A stretch of 64,000 bases of DNA from assembly GCA_014799385.1 (NCBI GenBank), contig JAAVIC010000027.1, positions 176,733-240,732 on the forward strand. Reading direction: 5' to 3'. A program made the translations under genes and the position numbers. The DNA comes from Oscillospiraceae bacterium (GTDB lineage: Bacteria > Bacillota > Clostridia > Oscillospirales > Ruminococcaceae). The notes beneath the pieces were generated by a model. The model ran no database searches. It was not told the origin of the DNA and was given only the letters and a program-made list of their open reading frames with translations. Of the stretch, positions 8,538-18,297 are shown piece after piece (the first letter of the stretch is position 1; each line of letters starts with the position of its first letter).

Positions 8538-9557
8538 TTAATAAATCGTTTCGTCCTCACTGAGCACATCTTCGAGCTTATCAATATTTTCCAGAACCTT
8601 GCCCGTGCCGTCCGCAACACAGTCCAGCGGACGCTCGGCGATCTTGACAGGCATTCCCGTTTCCTCGTGGATCAATCTATCCAACCCGCGCAGCAACGCT
8701 CCGCCGCCCGCAAGCATAATTCCGCTTTCGATGATGTCCGCGGCAAGCTCGGGCGGGCACTTCTCCAATGTGGTCTTTACCGCGTCGATTACGTGTGAAA
8801 GCGGCTCGGAAAGCGCATCGCGGATTTCCTCGGAGGTGATGGTGATGTTCTCGGGCAAGCCGTTGAGCAGATTTCTGCCCTTGATGTCCATTACAGGCTC
8901 GTTTTCATCGGTCTTGAACGCAGAACCTATGCCGGTTTTGATATTTTCGGCAGTGCGTTCACCAACAAGAAGATTGTATTTCTTCTTGATATAGTTGATT
9001 ATCGCGTTATCGAACTCATCGCCCGCAACCCTTACAGAGCGCGCAGTTACGATACCGCCGAGCGAGATAATCGCGACCTCGGAGGTTCCGCCGCCAATAT
9101 CAACGATCATACTGCCCATCGGATCCGCAACGGGAAGTCCCGCGCCGATTGCCGCTGCCATAGGCTCCTCAATGATGGACACTCGCTTTGCGCCTGCCTG
9201 CTGTGCCGCTTCCTTAACGGCTCTGCGCTCTACCTCGGTTACACCGGACGGAATGCAGATGATTACACGCGCCTTGCCCTTTCCCTTAAGTGCCTTTTTG
9301 ATAAACTGCGACAGCATAATGCTTGTCATATCAAAGTCCGCGATAACGCCGTCCTTAAGCGGTCTGACGGCAACGATCGACCCGGGTGTACGACCGATAA
9401 CGTCCTTCGCCTCCTGACCGACATAGCGAACCTGTCCCGCCTTTTTGTCTACCGCAACAACAGACGGCTCGCGGATTATAATTCCCTTACCGCGCATATA
9501 AACCAACGTATTCGCCGTGCCGAGGTCGATTCCGATATCCCTGCTCATTCCAAACAT
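8538..9557 (-). CDS. mreB: Rod shape-determining actin homologue MreB
   Basis: MreB is the bacterial actin that polymerises under the membrane and guides lateral wall synthesis. The 339-residue product has the phosphate-1 loop [13 protein letters not shown], the [13 protein letters not shown] connection and phosphate-2 [13 protein letters not shown], and adenosine-site [10 protein letters not shown] near 280. The length is normal. The ATG at 9555-9557 is 9 nt after GGAGG. A consensus-like promoter lies at 9625-9653. The next gene, mreC, is separated by 200 bp that hold element E1. Confidence 0.96.
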   Translation of the reverse strand: MFGMSRDIGIDLGTANTLVYMRGKGIIIREPSVVAVDKKAGQVRYVGQEAKDVIGRTPGSIVAVRPLKDGVIADFDMTSIMLSQFIKKALKGKGKARVIICIPSGVTEVERRAVKEAAQQAGAKRVSIIEEPMAAAIGAGLPVADPMGSMIVDIGGGTSEVAIISLGGIVTARSVRVAGDEFDNAIINYIKKKYNLLVGERTAENIKTGIGSAFKTDENEPVMDIKGRNLLNGLPENITITSEEIRDALSEPLSHVIDAVKTTLEKCPPELAADIIESGIMLAGGGALLRGLDRLIHEETGMPVKIAERPLDCVADGTGKVLENIDKLEDVLSEDETIY

Positions 9558-9624
9558 TACAAAAATCCTCCGAAAAAAATAGTTATATACAATTCAATTT
9601 TTTGAACATTATATACCAATCTAA

Positions 9625-9653
9625 ATTATACCATTATTTTTAACGGATTTCAA
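9625..9653 (-). promoter_or_regulatory. mreB promoter
   Basis: On the minus strand, TTGAAA (9648-9653) and TATAAT (9625-9630) are exactly 17 bp apart, about 70 bp upstream of the mreB start. Confidence 0.75.
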
Positions 9654-9711
9654 TATAATATTTATCCAATTTTTCGGAAAATTTCGCGGATTTTTGGGCA
9701 ATTTTAACAAT

Positions 9712-9742
9712 AAAGCCGCAAAGCGTTCATCTCTGCGGCTTT
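9712..9742 (-). terminator. Terminator after ackA
   Basis: On the minus strand AAAGCCGCA (from 9742) pairs with TGCGGCTTT (to 9712), followed by the AT-rich ATTGTT. It lies 12 bp past the ackA stop and upstream of the mreB promoter. Confidence 0.75.
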
Positions 9743-9753
9743 CTGATATTCAA

Positions 9754-10959
9754 TTATTTAAGGGATTCAACAAGAGCCTTGGTATCGCGGGCAATCAGAA
9801 GCTCCTCATTGGTGGGAACGACCCACACCTCCACCTTGCTGTCCAGCGTTGAGATTCGCGCCAATTTGCCGCGCAGACCCTCATTTACCGAGTCATCGAG
9901 CTTGATTCCGAGATATTCCATATTATGGCAGACGTCCGCGCGGAGGTCATCGGAGTTCTCGCCGATTCCGCCCGTGAACAGAACAGCGTCCAGACCGTTC
10001 ATAATCGCCGCATACGAGCCAATGAACTTCTTGATTTCATAACGCAGCATCTCGCCCGCCAGCTTAGCGCGCGAATCTCCGTGAGAAGCCGCTGCGGTAA
10101 TGTCGCGGTTGTCGGAGGAGATTCCCGAAACGCCGAGGAATCCCGACTGCTTGTTAAGGTAATCGCTCATCTGAGCGGCATTAAATCCCATTTTCTTCGC
10201 TACAAACGTAACCGCCGACGGGTCAACGCTGCCCGAGCGCGTTCCCATTATTACACCGTCCAAGGGCGTGAATCCCATTGAGGTATCAATAGATTTTCCG
10301 CCATCAACCGCCGTGATGGACGAGCCGTTGCCGAGGTGACAGGATACGATCTTCATATCCTTGATGTCGCGGTGAAGCGCGTCCGCGAGAGCCTGCGTGA
10401 CAAATCTGTGCGAAGTGCCGTGGAATCCGTATTTGCGAACGTGGAGTTTCTCATAGCATTCAAAGGGCATACCAAACATATATGCTTTAGGTGGCATTGT
10501 CTGATGGAAAGCAGTGTCAAACACAGCGACCTGAGGTGTTGTTGGTGTAATCACTTTCTTGCAAGCCCTGAGAGCCAACGCATGGGGGTGATTATGCACC
10601 GGCGCAAGCTCGGAAAGGTCATCGATCTGCTGAATGACTTCATCCGTTACAAGCGTGGTCTTGTCGAAAATTTCCGCGCCCTGAACGATTCTGTGTCCGA
10701 CTGCCGAAATCTCCTCCATCGACTTCACAACGCTTGCATCGCCCATGGTAAGCACCTCTACGAGCTTTTCAAACGCCTCTGTATGCGTTGGGAACGGGCA
10801 GTCCGTATCAACCGTTCTGCCGTCAAAGGTAGTGTGCTTGATATGTCCGTCAATGCCGATTCTGTCGCAGTTTCCCTTGGCGATAACGCTCTCGTCCGCC
10901 ATATCCAGAAGCTGATATTTCAGCGAAGAGCTGCCCGCATTAATAACCAAAATTTTCAT
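9754..10959 (-). CDS. ackA: Acetate kinase
   Basis: AckA interconverts acetyl phosphate and acetate with ATP formation, the last step of acetate fermentation. The 401-residue product starts MKILVINAGSSSLKYQLL, the ASKHA phosphate-binding strand, and has the acetate kinase pieces FDTAFHQTMP, HLGNGSS, MGTRSGSVDP and FTGGIGEN. An in-frame upstream extension to 11076 is rejected because GGAGG lies 9 nt before the ATG at 10957-10959 and family members start here. No pta lies beside it. It has its own promoter and terminator, so it appears monocistronic. Confidence 0.96.
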   Translation of the reverse strand: MKILVINAGSSSLKYQLLDMADESVIAKGNCDRIGIDGHIKHTTFDGRTVDTDCPFPTHTEAFEKLVEVLTMGDASVVKSMEEISAVGHRIVQGAEIFDKTTLVTDEVIQQIDDLSELAPVHNHPHALALRACKKVITPTTPQVAVFDTAFHQTMPPKAYMFGMPFECYEKLHVRKYGFHGTSHRFVTQALADALHRDIKDMKIVSCHLGNGSSITAVDGGKSIDTSMGFTPLDGVIMGTRSGSVDPSAVTFVAKKMGFNAAQMSDYLNKQSGFLGVSGISSDNRDITAAASHGDSRAKLAGEMLRYEIKKFIGSYAAIMNGLDAVLFTGGIGENSDDLRADVCHNMEYLGIKLDDSVNEGLRGKLARISTLDSKVEVWVVPTNEELLIARDTKALVESLK

Positions 10960-11064
10960 ATGTAAAATCCTCCGTGAATAAATATTTACAAAACATGGAA
11001 TTTGTAATTCACCAAAAACAAACAGTATGAACTTGTGAAACGTTACATTCCATAATCTGTATAT

Positions 11065-11093
11065 ATTATAAAACATTTTTCAAAAAAAATCAA
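11065..11093 (-). promoter_or_regulatory. ackA promoter
   Basis: Minus strand TTGATT (11088-11093) and TATAAT (11065-11070) with a 17-bp T-rich spacer. It is back to back with the tmcAL promoter. Confidence 0.65.
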
Positions 11094-11111
11094 GTATTTT
11101 TGTAAAATTTA

Positions 11112-11140
11112 TTGATTTTTCCGAAAAAATGTAGTAAAAT
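11112..11140 (+). promoter_or_regulatory. tmcAL promoter
   Basis: TTGATT (11112-11117) and TAAAAT (11135-11140) are 17 bp apart, followed 35 bp later by the tmcAL start. Confidence 0.6.
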
Positions 11141-11175
11141 ATAGTTAATATGACATATTTTGTTGGAGGGCAGCT

Positions 11176-12324
11176 ATGAAAATCGCGGCGATTATTGCGG
11201 AATACAATCCGTTTCATTACGGGCACAAATACCTGATAGAACAGGCGCGCGCGGCGGGCGCAACTCATATTCTCGCGGTGATGAGCGGAAACTTCACTCA
11301 ACGCGGCGACTGTGCAATTTTTGACAAGCATACACGCGCGAAAACGGCTCTGGAAAACGGAATTGATCTGGTTCTGGAGCTGCCATCGCGGTATTCGCTT
11401 ATGTCAGCGGAGGGGTTCGCGCGCGGTGCGGTGGAGATTATCTCTGCACTTGGCTGCGCGGATATGCTTGTTTTTGGCAGCGAAAGCGGCGATTTGGCGG
11501 CTCTGAAAGAGGCTTCTGGAGCTATCGAGTTCGCCGCCCACACCGAGGAGTTCAACACGATGATAAAGCGCGGGAAAAGCTATCCCTCAGCTCTGCAAGC
11601 GGCTTTGCGCGAATATTACACCGAGGACGTTTCCGAAACGATTTCCGACCCGAATAACACCCTCGCTATCGAGTACCTCAACGCGCTGGATAACAATGGC
11701 AGCGTGATTGAACCAATTGCTGTGAAACGTCTCGGAGCGCGGCATGATAGTGATGAGGACGGCAAATTTATCAGCGCGTCCGCAATTCGCCGTAAGATCC
11801 GCGAACGTGAGGACTATTCACAGTTTGCGCCGGTGGTGAACTCCCCAAGCGCGGATATTTCGCGGCTTGAACGCGCAATTTTAGCGTCTTTGCGTCAGAT
11901 GCGACCCGAGGATTTCGACCTCGTCTACGACTGCGCGGGAGGGCTTGGAAATCGGCTCTGCAAGGCAGTCCGCGCGGCAAAATCACTCGGCGAGATTTAC
12001 TTTCTGACAAAGACTAAGCGGTATACGCTCGCCCGTATCCGAAGGGCTGTGTTATGCGGCTTTCTGGGAATTGACAAACGCCTTGCAGCTGAAAAATGCG
12101 CATATATCCGCGTTTTGGGAATGAACTCGCGCGGCAAGGAGATTCTCTCCGCCGCGAAATGCGCGCTGCCGATTGACACATCATTGAAATCACTTTCGCG
12201 GACGTCGCGCGAAGCGGCTCGTCAAGCGGCTTTCGAGGCACGCGCAACCGATTTGTACGCACTTGCGTTTGAAAATCCACCGCCATGCGGAATGGACTTC
12301 ACCGCAAAGCCCATAATCATCTGA
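11176..12324 (+). CDS. tmcAL: tRNA(Met) cytidine acetate ligase TmcAL
   Basis: TmcAL uses ATP and acetate to form N4-acetylcytidine at the wobble base of elongator tRNA-Met. The 382-residue product has the N-terminal nucleotidyltransferase core with AEYNPFHYGHKYLIEQ, MSGNFTQRGD, ELPSRYSLMSAEGFA and FGSESGDL, followed by the helical C-terminal region of the YlbM/TmcAL family. Ligand Asn, His and Arg residues are in place. Start ATG 11176 follows GGAGG. The murL gene follows after 44 bp, so the three genes may be one transcript. Confidence 0.92.
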   Translation: MKIAAIIAEYNPFHYGHKYLIEQARAAGATHILAVMSGNFTQRGDCAIFDKHTRAKTALENGIDLVLELPSRYSLMSAEGFARGAVEIISALGCADMLVFGSESGDLAALKEASGAIEFAAHTEEFNTMIKRGKSYPSALQAALREYYTEDVSETISDPNNTLAIEYLNALDNNGSVIEPIAVKRLGARHDSDEDGKFISASAIRRKIREREDYSQFAPVVNSPSADISRLERAILASLRQMRPEDFDLVYDCAGGLGNRLCKAVRAAKSLGEIYFLTKTKRYTLARIRRAVLCGFLGIDKRLAAEKCAYIRVLGMNSRGKEILSAAKCALPIDTSLKSLSRTSREAARQAAFEARATDLYALAFENPPPCGMDFTAKPIII

Positions 12325-12368
12325 ATTTTGTGTGATTACACAAAATTACACCGATTTAAGGAGCAAAA

Positions 12369-13682
12369 ATGAGTAAATTTGACGAATTACGTGCAAAGCA
12401 TCAACGTTTTATATATCACAGTTTTGACCTAAATGAGAAGTATCTCGAATTTCATTTTTCGATTGACGATTTCCATTTTTATCCGAAATGGACGTTCGAT
12501 ATTGGAGCATTCGATACTGAAAAGTACCGTGAAATGGCTTTTTCACTGGGTTTAGCTGAGCTTGTCAGTTACTGGAAATGTGCGTGCTGCCCAATCGTTG
12601 AGATACGCTGCGGAGGGCTTTCCGAGTGGCAAAAAAAGTGGTGGAAAACCCTTTACTGGGGCGGTTTGGCGGAGTTTTTCTACCGAAACGGAATCTCGAC
12701 AGACTTTGACAGATTTATGACCATCGAAGCTCCCGAACCCGCTCCGTTAAACCATTCATGGGGAGAGCTTTCCGGCGTGATGGTTCCGGTAGGCGGCGGT
12801 AAGGACAGCGTTGTGTCGCTCGAAATCCTGCGTCAAGCGGGAGAGCGAATTACCCCTTATGTCATCAACCCGCGCCCTGCGACCGAGGGGTGCGTTCGAG
12901 CAGCGCAGATTCCGCTTAGTGACGCGATTTTCGCGCACCGCTCCATCGACCCCACCCTGCTCGAACTGAACGCGCAGGGCTACCTGAACGGGCACACGCC
13001 GTTCTCGGCGGTTGTTGCGTTCTCGTCGCTGTTATTTGGCTCTATCCAAGGGCTGAGATATATTGCTTTATCTAATGAAAGCAGCGCGAACGAAACCTAT
13101 GTTTCGGGCGCAGAAGTTAACCATCAATACAGCAAATCAACGAAATTTGAGCGAGATTTTCGTGAATATTGCACAAATACTTTTGGAGATTGTCCGCAAT
13201 ATTTCAGCCTTTTAAGACCGCTGACCGAGTGGCAAATCGCGCGGGAGTTCGTAAAATATCCGCAGTATTTCGGGATTTTCCAGAGCTGTAACCTCGGCTC
13301 AAAACGCAATATGTGGTGCTGCAACTGCGCAAAATGCCTATATGTGTACATCTTGCTTGCGGCATTTCTGGATGATGAACAGCTATCGGAAATATTTGGC
13401 TGCAATATGTTGGAGAAAGCCGAGCTTTCCGATATGCTTGATGGACTTGTGATGGACGGCGAGGATAAGCCGTTTGAATGCGTTGGAACAAAGGACGAGG
13501 TGCGGCTGTCACTGCAAATGGCTTTGGAGCGTCGCAGCGGACACGTCCCGCCGCTGTTGGAGCGGTTTCACAAAATATTTCCGAATTACAAACCCGTAAA
13601 TTTGGCGGGATATTTTGACAAAGACAACTTTGTTCCGGAACAATTTTTACCATTACTGGAGGCGATTTCCAATGAACATTAG
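12369..13682 (+). CDS. murL: UDP-MurNAc-L-Ala-L-Glu epimerase MurL
   Basis: MurL inverts the terminal L-Glu of UDP-MurNAc-L-Ala-L-Glu to D-Glu, the second step of the MurD2-MurL route that replaces glutamate racemase plus MurD. In this 437-residue protein the PP-loop-like MVPVGGGKDSVVS sits at 138-150 and a Cys cluster (Cys317, 318, 320 and 323) lies near the end, both fitting the family as I remember it. The adjacent, overlapping murD-type gene strongly supports the call. AAGGAG lies before the ATG. Without an alignment the name rests on motif plus context. It could otherwise be an uncharacterised PP-loop protein. Confidence 0.78.
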   Translation: MSKFDELRAKHQRFIYHSFDLNEKYLEFHFSIDDFHFYPKWTFDIGAFDTEKYREMAFSLGLAELVSYWKCACCPIVEIRCGGLSEWQKKWWKTLYWGGLAEFFYRNGISTDFDRFMTIEAPEPAPLNHSWGELSGVMVPVGGGKDSVVSLEILRQAGERITPYVINPRPATEGCVRAAQIPLSDAIFAHRSIDPTLLELNAQGYLNGHTPFSAVVAFSSLLFGSIQGLRYIALSNESSANETYVSGAEVNHQYSKSTKFERDFREYCTNTFGDCPQYFSLLRPLTEWQIAREFVKYPQYFGIFQSCNLGSKRNMWCCNCAKCLYVYILLAAFLDDEQLSEIFGCNMLEKAELSDMLDGLVMDGEDKPFECVGTKDEVRLSLQMALERRSGHVPPLLERFHKIFPNYKPVNLAGYFDKDNFVPEQFLPLLEAISNEH

Positions 13683-14991
13683 TGAACTTAAACCCATTTT
13701 CGAGGGCAAACGTGTTGTGATTCTTGGATTGGGGCGCGAAGGAAAAATCTGGTTGGAGCTGCTTCGGCGACTGGATTGCTGTGCCGAAATCGCCATCGCG
13801 GATATGAATCCCATCGACCTGTATGACCTCGGTATTCCAGATATTACCGCCATTTCAGGGGATCACTACCTTGAGGAGTGCCATCGATTTGACATTATTT
13901 TACAATCCCCCGGAGTTATCATAAAAGATAAATTCGATGAACAAACAAAATCGAAAATCCTTACGCAAACGGAGTTGCTGTTGCGGCTAAAGCCCTGTAA
14001 AACAATAGGTGTTACGGGAACAAAGGGAAAATCGACCACATCTTCCCTTATTTTCCACTTTCTGGAGGCGTGCGGAATCCCTACCATGCTAATCGGGAAT
14101 ATAGGCGTTCCACCACTGAAAATGTTAGAGGAGATGCGTCCCGAATGTGTGGCTGTGTGCGAAATGAGCTGCCATCAGCTCGAATTTGTTCACCATTCGC
14201 CCGAGATCGCCGTTTTGCTGAACATTTTCCCCGAGCATCTCGATCACTATGTAAATTTCGCTGCATATGATACCGCGAAGCGCAATATATTGCGGTTTCA
14301 AGCGGATTCGGACTTCGCTGTTGTAAACGCGGACGTTCTGCCGGTTGAATGCGCGGGAACCGTTTATTCATCGGCCTTCGGAGCGTCCGCTGACGTATGG
14401 ACGGACGGGCACTCGATTCATCTGTTCGGCGAGGAAATTCCGCCGGAATTAATTCACACTCAGCTCTGCGGAAAACACAACATTTATAATATCGCCGTTG
14501 CACTCGCTGCCGCAAGATTGGCAGGCGCGGACTTGCAAAAATGCCTTGAGTCGCTCCCCCGCTTTAAGGGGTTGGAGCACCGATTGGAACGCGTTTCCAT
14601 TATTAACGGCGTGGAATTCATAAACGACAGTATATCCACAGTTCCCGAGGCTGCAATTGCCGCAGTAAACGCTTTTGACGGGGCTGATTGTCTGATTCTC
14701 GGTGGTATGGATCGTGGTATTTCCTACCAAGTTCTGGGAGACTTTTTGAATAACGGAGCAGTTCAAAACGTCATTTTAATGCCCGACAGCGGTCGCCGAA
14801 TCGGCGAGCTTGTCACAAACCCGAGTGTGAATTTATTCCACGTTTCAGACCTTGAAAATGCAGTCAAGACTGCCGCGAAAATCGCAAAAAAACGCGTTAT
14901 TCTCTCTCCCGCGTCTGCAAGCTACGGGTTCTATCGCAATTTCGAGGAGCGCGGCCGCCACTTCAAGCAACTTGTGCACTCTCTTGAGTAA
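13672..14991 (+). CDS. murD2: MurD-type ligase, probably MurD2 (L-glutamate adding)
   Basis: This 439-residue Mur ligase joins glutamate to UDP-MurNAc-L-Ala with ATP. It has VILGLGREGKIW at the N terminus, the ATP loop GVTGTKGKSTTSS, EMSCHQLEFVHH, LNIFPEHLDHY, GLEHRLERVSIINGVEFIND and a C-terminal LSPASASYG. The usual MurD motif NDSKAT reads NDSIST here, losing the Lys, which is expected if the glutamate site is altered to take the L isomer. The start overlaps the murL stop by 11 bp behind GGAGG, indicating coupled translation. With MurL next door, MurD2 is more likely than plain MurD. Confidence 0.82.
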   Translation: MNISELKPIFEGKRVVILGLGREGKIWLELLRRLDCCAEIAIADMNPIDLYDLGIPDITAISGDHYLEECHRFDIILQSPGVIIKDKFDEQTKSKILTQTELLLRLKPCKTIGVTGTKGKSTTSSLIFHFLEACGIPTMLIGNIGVPPLKMLEEMRPECVAVCEMSCHQLEFVHHSPEIAVLLNIFPEHLDHYVNFAAYDTAKRNILRFQADSDFAVVNADVLPVECAGTVYSSAFGASADVWTDGHSIHLFGEEIPPELIHTQLCGKHNIYNIAVALAAARLAGADLQKCLESLPRFKGLEHRLERVSIINGVEFINDSISTVPEAAIAAVNAFDGADCLILGGMDRGISYQVLGDFLNNGAVQNVILMPDSGRRIGELVTNPSVNLFHVSDLENAVKTAAKIAKKRVILSPASASYGFYRNFEERGRHFKQLVHSLE

Positions 14992-15034
14992 CCGAATCCT
15001 TTCTTTCGCATAAAATAAACAAGGGTAAAAATCC

Positions 15035-15145
15035 ACAGCCGCGCAGTGCGGTGGCTTTTCGCCCTTGAATTGCCGTATGGGCGGGCTGACGAGTCCGCGG
15101 CGGCTGTTTTTATACCCGAAGCGGGCTGATTACATCAGCCCGCTT
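15035..15145 (+). terminator. Convergent terminator region between murD2 and the zinc-ribbon gene
   Basis: AGCC..GGCT at 15037-15056 is followed by TTTT, and ACAGCCGC (15035-15042) pairs with GCGGCTGT (15101-15108), again followed by Ts; both would stop murD2 transcripts. A perfect 12-bp hairpin, 15119-15130 with 15134-15145, spans the stop codon of the minus-strand zinc-ribbon gene. Confidence 0.55.
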
Positions 15146-15651
15146 AATTGTCCATAATCAAAAAGATCGTGAATCTCGTCTATAAAATCACCCATTAAAC
15201 ACCCAATCATACTAAATCCCAGAACGGAAAACAAAATAAACAATCCAACAGCTATTGCCATTATAAGCAAGTATGCGCGCGCATAGTTCTTTTTTGGCTG
15301 AGGTGTGGAGCTGTCAAACGCCCAGATAAACAGGAAAATCAAACCAATTATTCCAAGACATGACAAAATAATTGTACCAACCCACGAGCCGACTGACATC
15401 TGTTGATAATTCTGCTGCATACCGTTGTTATTGTAGCTTTGCGGATATACGGGCATTTGTGCCTGATTTGTCGGAATCTGATTGTAAGTTTGCTGTTCAT
15501 TAGATTGATTTCCAATGAAATCCGATGTCGGTGTTACTGTTGACGCAGGTTTGTCAAGGCTGACCGCACTGGGCATCACCGCGCCGCAGTTTGGGCAAAA
15601 CGTGCCCTCGCCGCTTACCAAAGATCCACATTTGTCACAAAATCTTTCCAT
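15130..15651 (-). CDS. Zinc-ribbon membrane protein
   Basis: The 173-residue product opens with a zinc ribbon, FCDKCGS and FCPNCGA (residues 4-22), continues with a Gln/Asn/Tyr-rich low-complexity linker (about 40-85) and ends with two hydrophobic segments, roughly GTIILSCLGIIGLIFLFIWAF and a stretch beginning YLLIMAIAVGLFILF. Such zinc-ribbon/low-complexity/membrane proteins are common in Clostridia and have no assigned role. I place the start at ATG 15649-15651 after AGGGA; a TTG at 15672 would add seven residues. It has its own consensus promoter. Confidence 0.75.
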   Translation of the reverse strand: MERFCDKCGSLVSGEGTFCPNCGAVMPSAVSLDKPASTVTPTSDFIGNQSNEQQTYNQIPTNQAQMPVYPQSYNNNGMQQNYQQMSVGSWVGTIILSCLGIIGLIFLFIWAFDSSTPQPKKNYARAYLLIMAIAVGLFILFSVLGFSMIGCLMGDFIDEIHDLFDYGQLSGLM

Positions 15652-15718
15652 AGCTTCCCTTTCTGCGCCCAATATGAATATATGTAATGACGCACATTAA
15701 TCTAAATAACTTGTTTTT

Positions 15719-15747
15719 ATTATAACATAATTTTTCGAGTTTGTCAA
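15719..15747 (-). promoter_or_regulatory. Promoter of the zinc-ribbon gene
   Basis: Minus strand TTGACA (15742-15747) and TATAAT (15719-15724), spacer 17 bp. The -35 box overlaps the stop codon of the upstream GNAT gene. Confidence 0.75.
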
Positions 15748-16166
15748 GAGGTAATCCACTGGCTCATTCCCGCACCCCAATCCTCGTTGGGGCGAGCGCG
15801 GAATCCGAATCTCTTGTAGAACTCTTCCTTGCCGATAGCACTCATCAAATACAGGACGATAGTTTCTCCCGGTTCAAGTGTGGATTTCATAAACTCCACT
15901 GTGCGGCGCATCATCTCCGAGCCGATTCCCTTCCCTTGGTACTCGGGAATCACCATCACATCGGTGATGAAGTTCGCGTAGCTGCCGTCCGACAGCACGC
16001 GAATCATACCAATAGCGCGCCCATTATCGCGTACGGTTGTGATATGGAACGCGTTGTGCAGCGCGTTTGTGGCGATTCTGTCCGACAGAACCATAAAGTT
16101 CACCGCGCGGCGCATTTCCTTGTATTCCTCCAAGGTTGGAGCTTCATCAATATACTCAATTGCCAT
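15744..16166 (-). CDS. GNAT-family N-acetyltransferase
   Basis: The 140-residue product has the GNAT fold, with the acetyl-CoA loop motif VIPEYQGKGIGSEMMRR (Q/RxxGxG/A) in the middle, a preceding strand FITDVMV and the C-terminal YKRFGFRARPNEDWG. It transfers acetyl from acetyl-CoA to an unknown amine. The pattern recalls the small single-domain GNATs of Firmicutes. There are no informative neighbours: it stands between ftsH and the zinc-ribbon gene. The ATG at 16164-16166 has an AGAGAGG site upstream. Confidence 0.85.
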   Translation of the reverse strand: MAIEYIDEAPTLEEYKEMRRAVNFMVLSDRIATNALHNAFHITTVRDNGRAIGMIRVLSDGSYANFITDVMVIPEYQGKGIGSEMMRRTVEFMKSTLEPGETIVLYLMSAIGKEEFYKRFGFRARPNEDWGAGMSQWITS

Positions 16167-16192
16167 TTTATGTAAACCTCTCTTTATTCCGA

Positions 16193-16251
16193 AAAATCCG
16201 TCCCGGAGGCAAGCTGACTTTTCAATGCAACTCGCCCTTACTCGGGACGGA
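16193..16251 (-). terminator. Terminator after ftsH
   Basis: On the minus strand TCCGTCCCG (from 16251) pairs with CGGGACGGA (to 16197) around a loop of about 35 nt, followed by TTTTTC. It lies just past the ftsH stop. Confidence 0.65.
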
Positions 16252-16256
16252 AATTA

Positions 16257-18230
16257 TTAATCTTCGTTTTCGGATTTCTCCTCGGAATCCTCCGATTTCT
16301 CCTCGGTAGCTTCGGACTCTACGGGTTCATCCTTGTTTAATTCAACAGGATTTCCGTGAACATCGATCTCGTTGTTCATCAATTTGTAGAAATCCACACC
16401 CTCAATTTTCTCATTGTTCAGCAGATACTGCGCGCAACGCTCCAAAAGATCCATGTGTTGTGTGAGAATGTCCTTTGCGCGCTCGTAACCTGTTTCGATA
16501 AGCTCACGGATTTCCGCGTCAATCTCGGAGGCAACATTCTCGGAGTAGTTGCGCCCTTGAGAATAGTCGCGCCCAAGGAACACCTCGTGGTTCTCCGTGC
16601 CGTACAAAATCGGACCGAGCTTCTCCGAAAATCCATAACGTGTAACCATATCTCTTGCCACGCCGGTTGCGCGCTCAATATCATTAGACGCACCCGTGGA
16701 GATGTCATCCAGCACCAGCTTTTCGGCAACACGTCCGCCAAGCAGAACGATGATATTCTCCTCCATCTGCGTTTTTGTAACAAAGCTCTTGTCCTTTTCG
16801 GGCAAATGCATAGTGAAACCGCCCGCAGAGCCGCGCGGGATAATCGTGACATAATGAACCTTGTCCTGTGAGGGGCAGAAATATGTCGTGATTGCGTGCC
16901 CCGCCTCGTGATACGCGGTAAGACGCTTTTCGGCTTCGGTGACAACGCGCGACTTCTTTTCGGGACCCGCCACCACCTTGATGGACGCCTCCTCGATATC
17001 CGCCTTTGTAACCGCCTTGCGGTTGTTTCTTGCGGCAAGCAACGCCGCCTCGTTTACAAGATTTTCCAAGTCCGCGCCCGTAAATCCCGCAGTGGTCGCC
17101 GCGATGGTTTTCAAATCCACGTCCGGTCCGATGTTCTTGTTGCGTGTGTGGACTTTCAGAATCTCTTCGCGCCCCTTGATGTCGGGGTAGTTTACAACGA
17201 CCTGTCTATCGAAGCGCCCCGGACGCATAAGAGCGGGGTCGAGAATATCACGGCGGTTGGTTGCCGCCATAACGATGATGTTCTCGTTTTCGTTGAAACC
17301 GTCCATCTCCACGAGGAGCTGGTTCAGCGTCTGCTCACGCTCATCGTGTCCGCCGCCGAGACCCGCGCCGCGCTGACGTCCAACTGCGTCAATCTCATCG
17401 ATGAAGATGATAGACGGGGTGTGCTTCTTGGCTTGGTCAAACAAATCGCGCACACGCGATGCACCCACACCAACGTACATCTCAACGAAGTCCGAGCCGG
17501 AAATCGAGAAGAACGGCGCGTCCGCCTCGCCCGCAACTGCCTTCGCAAGCAGCGTTTTACCCGTTCCGGGAGGTCCCACAAGCAGCACGCCCTTGGGTAC
17601 ACGAGCACCGATGTCGCGGTATTTTCCGGGATTTTTCAGGAAGTCAACAATCTCCACAAGCTCCTGTTTTTCCTCGTCTGCGCCCGCAACGTCCTCAAAC
17701 GTCACCTTCTTACCCATCTGCTGGCGGACATTCGCGCGGGAGAAGCTATTCATACGTCCGCCGCCGGAGGTTTGACGCAGCACGATTACTGTGAAGATAA
17801 CCATCACCACAACAAGTATCAGATACGGCAGAATATTTGTCAGGAAAGTATTGTCGGTGATCGGAATGTAATTTTCAACCAACGGCGATTCCGGATTTGC
17901 CTCGTTATACCGAACTCGATAATTGACGAGCTTGCCGTCCTTGTTGTAGCCGCCGTTAATGTCGTTCAGAAAGACGCTTACATTAGGAACGGAATACGTC
18001 AGGGGCTTTTCTTTATCGCCGCCCTTCAGTACATATTCCAGACTACCGCTGCCGAGATTAAGTGTAAACTCCTGAACATTCAGGTTGTCAAACTCGGCGA
18101 CAACATCGGAGTAGTTGTTCGCCTTATCGGAGCTTTTGCTTCCGAGATTTAACACCCAAACCAACCCGGCAATCAGCAGAAAGCCGATCAGAAAGTAGAT
18201 AATCACACCCTGAAGCTTGTTATTCTTCAT
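16257..18230 (-). CDS. ftsH: ATP-dependent zinc metalloprotease FtsH
   Basis: FtsH is the membrane-anchored AAA protease that degrades membrane and regulatory proteins. The 657-residue product has two membrane segments (about 8-28 and 132-152) around a short outer domain, Walker A GPPGTGKT (219-226), Walker B IIFIDEID, the arginine-finger region RPGRFDRQ, the zinc site HEAGH (441-445), and an acidic C-terminal tail rich in Glu and Ser. It follows hpt by 67 bp, the classic tilS-hpt-ftsH order of Firmicutes, and ends at a terminator. Confidence 0.97.
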   Translation of the reverse strand: MKNNKLQGVIIYFLIGFLLIAGLVWVLNLGSKSSDKANNYSDVVAEFDNLNVQEFTLNLGSGSLEYVLKGGDKEKPLTYSVPNVSVFLNDINGGYNKDGKLVNYRVRYNEANPESPLVENYIPITDNTFLTNILPYLILVVVMVIFTVIVLRQTSGGGRMNSFSRANVRQQMGKKVTFEDVAGADEEKQELVEIVDFLKNPGKYRDIGARVPKGVLLVGPPGTGKTLLAKAVAGEADAPFFSISGSDFVEMYVGVGASRVRDLFDQAKKHTPSIIFIDEIDAVGRQRGAGLGGGHDEREQTLNQLLVEMDGFNENENIIVMAATNRRDILDPALMRPGRFDRQVVVNYPDIKGREEILKVHTRNKNIGPDVDLKTIAATTAGFTGADLENLVNEAALLAARNNRKAVTKADIEEASIKVVAGPEKKSRVVTEAEKRLTAYHEAGHAITTYFCPSQDKVHYVTIIPRGSAGGFTMHLPEKDKSFVTKTQMEENIIVLLGGRVAEKLVLDDISTGASNDIERATGVARDMVTRYGFSEKLGPILYGTENHEVFLGRDYSQGRNYSENVASEIDAEIRELIETGYERAKDILTQHMDLLERCAQYLLNNEKIEGVDFYKLMNNEIDVHGNPVELNKDEPVESEATEEKSEDSEEKSENED

Positions 18231-18297
18231 TCAGAACCACCTTTCCCGACTGAATATTTCAGCCTGATAAAGTATATTTTATACATAATTCCAAGAT

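Noticed and set aside
10960..11076. N-terminal extension of acetate kinase
   Set aside because: The extension covers the ackA leader, lacks homology and lies upstream of a good ribosome binding site at the family start.
13672..14991. Ordinary MurD
   Set aside because: Possible, but the overlapping MurL-like gene and the NDSIST change favour the L-Glu-adding MurD2; a full alignment would decide.
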